Part shown: positions 41,587 through 44,058 of the stretch, piece after piece | Layout of the letters: every line of letters starts with the position of its first letter | Position numbering within the stretch: the first letter of the stretch is position 1 | NCBI RefSeq assembly: GCF_009495355.1 | Contig: NZ_VZAD01000051.1 | Coordinates: 1 to 44,058, forward strand | DNA from: Segatella copri | Lineage (GTDB): Bacteria > Bacteroidota > Bacteroidia > Bacteroidales > Bacteroidaceae | DNA: 44,058 nucleotides | Reading direction: 5' to 3' | Notes under the pieces: model-generated | The model's input: only the letters and a program-made list of their open reading frames with translations | Told to the model about the DNA's origin: nothing | Database searches by the model: none | Position numbers and translations under genes: made by a program

Positions 41587-42933
41587 TTAGATTCCTGTAT
41601 AGTTGCTGGGGCTGATAGCCATCAGTTCTGCTTTCACACTGTCGCTCACATTCAAGCCCTGGATGAACTCATGAATGGTCTCCTCGGTCATGTGCTTGTT
41701 GGTGCGGGTAAGCGCCTTCAATGCCTCATAAGGATGTGGGTAAGCCTCGCGACGCAAGATGGTCTGAATGGCTTCTGCCACCACTGCCCAGGTGTTGTCG
41801 AGGTCTTCCTGCAACTTCTCTTCATGAAGAATGAGCTTGCGAAGTCCCTTCAAAGTGCTCTGAATGGCAATCACACTGTGACCGATAGGTACACCGATGT
41901 TACGCAATACGGTACTGTCGGTGAGGTCGCGCTGCAGACGGCTTACAGGAAGCTTCTGTGCCAGGAACTGGAGTATGGCATTGGCTATGCCCAGGTTGCC
42001 CTCGCTGTTCTCATAGTCTATAGGATTCACCTTGTGAGGCATGGCACTTGAGCCTACCTCGCCAGCCTTGATCTTCTGCTTGAAGTAATCCATAGAGATA
42101 TACATCCAGAAGTCGCGGTCGAGGTCGATAATAATGGTGTTGATACGACGAACGGCATCGAAGATGGCACCCAAATAGTCGTAATTGCTGATCTGTGTGG
42201 TGTACTGCTCACGCTCCAAGCCCAGCTTCTCGCTGACAAACTTATTGCCGAAAGCACGCCAGTCGTACTGAGGATAAGCCACATGGTGAGCATTGTAATT
42301 GCCGGTAGCACCACCAAACTTGGCAGTCACCTTGCATGCCTTCAAACTGTTGAGCTGCTCGGTAAGACGATAGACATACACCATAATCTCCTTGCCCAAA
42401 CGGGTTGGAGAGGCTGGCTGACCATGAGTCTTGGCAAGCATTGGTACATCCTTCCACTCATCGGCATAGGTCTGCAACTGAGCTATCAACTCCTCTACCT
42501 GTGGATAGAAAACATCCTGAAGTGCTTCCTTCACAGAAAGAGGCACACTGGTATTGTTGATGTCCTGAGAGGTCAAACCGAAATGGATAAACTCCTTGTA
42601 AGCATCCAATCCGCCAATCTTATCAAACTCTTCCTTGATAAAATACTCTACAGCCTTGACATCGTGGTTGGTAACCTTCTCGATATCCTTGACACGCTGC
42701 GCATCATTCTCATCAAAGTTCTGATATATCTCACGCAAACGAGCAAACAAAGCTGAATCGAAAGAAGCAAGCTGCGGCAAAGGCAACTCACACAAAGTGA
42801 TAAAATACTCAATCTCTACACGAACACGATATCGTATGAGCGCATACTCGGAAAAATAGTTTGCGAGTGGCTCTGTCTTTCCCCTGTAACGTCCATCTAT
42901 AGGGGAAATTGCTGTCAGTAAATCTAAATTCAT
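41587..42933 (-). CDS. purB: Adenylosuccinate lyase
   Basis: PurB splits adenylosuccinate and SAICAR in purine synthesis. The 448-residue protein has the superfamily signature SSAMPHKVNPIDYENSEG near residue 290, the catalytic loop, and the THGQPASPTRLGKE segment. The start LDLLTAISPIDGRY is family typical. The ATG at 42931-42933 is taken as start; codons two before it are not supported. A -7 box stands 27 bases ahead. Confidence 0.96.
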   Translation of the reverse strand: MNLDLLTAISPIDGRYRGKTEPLANYFSEYALIRYRVRVEIEYFITLCELPLPQLASFDSALFARLREIYQNFDENDAQRVKDIEKVTNHDVKAVEYFIKEEFDKIGGLDAYKEFIHFGLTSQDINNTSVPLSVKEALQDVFYPQVEELIAQLQTYADEWKDVPMLAKTHGQPASPTRLGKEIMVYVYRLTEQLNSLKACKVTAKFGGATGNYNAHHVAYPQYDWRAFGNKFVSEKLGLEREQYTTQISNYDYLGAIFDAVRRINTIIIDLDRDFWMYISMDYFKQKIKAGEVGSSAMPHKVNPIDYENSEGNLGIANAILQFLAQKLPVSRLQRDLTDSTVLRNIGVPIGHSVIAIQSTLKGLRKLILHEEKLQEDLDNTWAVVAEAIQTILRREAYPHPYEALKALTRTNKHMTEETIHEFIQGLNVSDSVKAELMAISPSNYTGI

Positions 42934-42959
42934 AACCAATACGTATTATTTATAGGGTG

Positions 42960-42967
42960 CAAAGGTA
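42960..42967 (-). promoter_or_regulatory. -7 box of purB
   Basis: TACCTTTG on the minus strand, a match to TAnnTTTG, lies 27 bases before the purB ATG. A TTTG is seen 24 bases further up, slightly more than the usual distance. Confidence 0.6.
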
Positions 42968-43011
42968 AAAAAAATCAATGAAAAAGCCGAACAAATAATG
43001 ATAAATTAGCT

Positions 43012-43051
43012 TAAAAAGAAAAAAAGTCTTGCAACTTTTATGTTGCAAGAC
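43012..43051 (-). terminator. Terminator of tRNA-Val
   Basis: GTCTTGCAAC (43026-43035) pairs perfectly with 43042-43051 around a 6-base loop. On the minus strand a long T-rich run follows (43012-43025). It lies 9 bases after the tRNA. Confidence 0.85.
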
Positions 43052-43060
43052 CTTCATTTG

Positions 43061-43135
43061 TGGGCGTTGACGGATTCGAACCGCCGACCCTCTGCTTGTA
43101 AGGCAGATGCTCTAAACCAGCTGAGCTAAACGCCC
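43061..43135 (-). tRNA. tRNA-Val (anticodon TAC)
   Basis: On the minus strand the acceptor GGGCGTT pairs with AACGCCC, the D-arm is GCTC/GAGC, and the anticodon loop CTTACAA gives TAC. The T-arm GGCGG-TTCGAAT-CCGTC has a G-T pair. The 3' CCA is not encoded. It reads GUA and, with modification, other valine codons. A promoter and terminator frame it as a single gene. Confidence 0.93.
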
Positions 43136-43155
43136 TTACTTTTCGTAAGCGGTTG

Positions 43156-43187
43156 CAAAGGTACTAACATTTTTTGTATCCACCAAA
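43156..43187 (-). promoter_or_regulatory. Promoter of tRNA-Val
   Basis: The minus strand carries -7 box TACCTTTG (43156-43163) and -33 box TTTG (43184-43187), exactly 20 bases apart, 20 bases before the tRNA 5' end. This is the best-matched promoter in the window along with that of tRNA-Gln. Confidence 0.75.
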
Positions 43188-43388
43188 CTTTTAGCCAACT
43201 TTTTTCATTTTTTCTGCAAAAAAGTTGTTTTTACTATCTTTTTTGCCTCTTTTCGCCCTTCAAAAGTCAGATACGCCACCTTTTCATCGTGACATATAGC
43301 CCCTTGTCGTTTCCCGTGATTTGAAATTGATAAAAGACAGTCATCCCAAATACGTGATTTCTATGGATAGGCTTTACCTTACAGAACT

Positions 43389-43446
43389 TTTGAGCCTTCA
43401 GGGCGTGTGGGATAAAACTTGGGAAACTTGAGCTGGATAATATGAA
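43389..43446 (+). repeat. Partial copy of the 38266-38322 sequence, inverted
   Basis: TTCAGGGCGTGTGGGATAAA followed by ACTTGGGAAACTTGAG matches, on the opposite strand, the bases just left of the nested inverted repeat (TTCAGGGCGTGTGGGGTAAA in reverse complement). Most bases agree over about 35 positions. This marks a dispersed family. Confidence 0.7.
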
Positions 43447-43586
43447 AGATGTATTAAAAATAATTGCCTGCGCATAAATGTTTTTTGCGGGAAAATGTAT
43501 CATAGTATCATTATTTAGCACGATATCCTTATAAACATCTGATATACTGCACAATACGAGAATGATACTTTTTCGTTTATTTTACA

Positions 43587-43619
43587 AGAAGTATCATAGA
43601 AGTATCATAGAAGTATCAT
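43587..43619 (+). repeat. 11-bp tandem repeat AGAAGTATCAT, three copies
   Basis: Exact copies stand at 43587-43597, 43598-43608 and 43609-43619. Inverted copies (ATGATACTTCT) occur at 44026-44036 and 44046-44056, with 20 bases between their starts. The direct period of 11 is near one helical turn. Confidence 0.85.
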
Positions 43620-43833
43620 AAATCACAAGAAACATCATTAAATTCGGCTTTGAGTCGATTTAAAAGACTAAAGTTTCAAAACTTTAGCACCTACTCTTCC
43701 AGTATGTAAAGAATGCCAATACAAACTATGAATAAGAAGAAAGATTGACAAGCTGGATTAGGAATAAAATCACATAAGCCGTTCTGTAAGAGACCATCAG
43801 GTGGTCTGTCTTGCCCGTCAAGTGGACACTCAG

Positions 43834-43899
43834 TGAACAAGCGTCGGGCATCGACTGAACAAGCATCGGGCATTGATTGAACAAGCATCGGGCATTGAT
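43834..43899 (+). repeat. 22-bp tandem repeat, three copies
   Basis: Units at 43834-43855, 43856-43877 and 43878-43899 begin TGAACAAGC and share TCGGGCAT. The second and third are identical; the first differs at three positions. No spacers separate them, so this is not a CRISPR array. Confidence 0.85.
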
Positions 43900-44058
43900 T
43901 GCCCATGCGGTGTGCACAGAGTGCCCAAAAGTCAGGCGATTCTTGGGCACTCCTTGCAGATCTGCGGCTTTGCTTTTATGCATAATGCCTCATGACGATT
44001 TTGTGATACTTAGATGACGTTTTTTATGATACTTCTATCAGATTTATGATACTTCTAT

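Larger units (their letters stand above)
43188..44058. other. Repeat-rich region without clear genes
   Basis: About 870 bases at the window end. Several frames are open for 70-95 codons, but they run through repeats and lack family resemblance, so I call no gene. The region holds a fragment of the element at 38266-38322 (43389-43446), three tandem AGAAGTATCAT units (43587-43619), three tandem 22-base units (43834-43899), and two inverted copies of AGAAGTATCAT near the right edge (44026-44056). Confidence 0.6.

Noticed and set aside
43267..43554. Minus-strand open frame of 95 codons.
   Set aside because: It passes through the dispersed repeat at 43389-43446 and has no protein-like pattern or promoter.
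43834..43899. CRISPR-like direct repeats.
   Set aside because: The units adjoin with no spacers, and no cas gene is in the window.
43691..43983. Two overlapping frames of 71 and 85 codons on the minus strand.
   Set aside because: Both translate the 22-base tandem array in different frames, giving the same repeated Cys/Met/Pro motif, a sign of non-coding repeats.

Overview
The window reads as a chromosomal segment of a Bacteroidales bacterium, most likely Prevotella/Segatella. Evidence: the order rsfS-ftsH-cdsA / lpxB-surE / parA-parB-DUF5683-mltD-rel, which I know from Bacteroidales genomes; many promoters of the Bacteroidetes type (-7 box TAnnTTTG, some with a TTTG or TTG box 19-20 bases upstream); few strong Shine-Dalgarno sites; and a 2-oxoacid:ferredoxin oxidoreductase operon. 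The species call is inference.

Layout. 1-12.4 kb is core housekeeping: tRNA-Gln, ribosome silencing (RsfS), membrane proteolysis (FtsH), phospholipid precursor (CdsA), lipid A (LpxB), a nucleotidase (SurE), chromosome partitioning (ParA/ParB), an outer-membrane-type DUF5683 protein, a LysM lytic transglycosylase and a bifunctional (p)ppGpp enzyme. 12.5-16.2 kb is a surface-carbohydrate group: a secreted pectin methylesterase and a LicD-family protein on the plus strand, facing a cytidylyltransferase plus SDR epimerase operon. 16.4-24.6 kb is accessory: a copper-type P1B ATPase with an abnormally short ATP-binding region; a four-gene operon of exported metallo-hydrolase, SirTM-like sirtuin, zinc-less degenerate sirtuin and an active-site-altered Fic protein; an AraC regulator; Hsp20; and a Phd/RelE toxin-antitoxin pair with palindromic operators. 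25.1-28.1 kb holds an M18 aminopeptidase, glycerate kinase and HAD phosphatase in a row. 28.1-31.4 kb (minus) is a thioesterase plus a 2-oxoacid:ferredoxin oxidoreductase operon led by a 59-aa TPR protein. 31.6-43 kb (minus) carries MATE, TrpS, two exported DUF3857-type proteins, AsnS, an rRNA pseudouridine synthase with a long Gly/Tyr/Arg-rich N-terminus, and PurB, followed by tRNA-Val and a repeat-rich tail.

The most novel-looking unit is the MBL-sirtuin-sirtuin-Fic operon (18408-21619). It joins two NAD-type folds, one with a His-to-Gln change typical of ADP-ribosylating SirTM and one lacking all cysteines, with a Fic protein whose catalytic acidic residue is alanine. One promoter and overlapping or nearly touching genes suggest a single regulated module, possibly controlled by the adjacent AraC protein. 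Other second-look items are the P1B ATPase lacking most of its N-domain, a gamma-subunit gene with an apparent in-frame deletion, and several families of dispersed intergenic repeats.

All calls come from reading the sequence and remembered family features; no database search was run.
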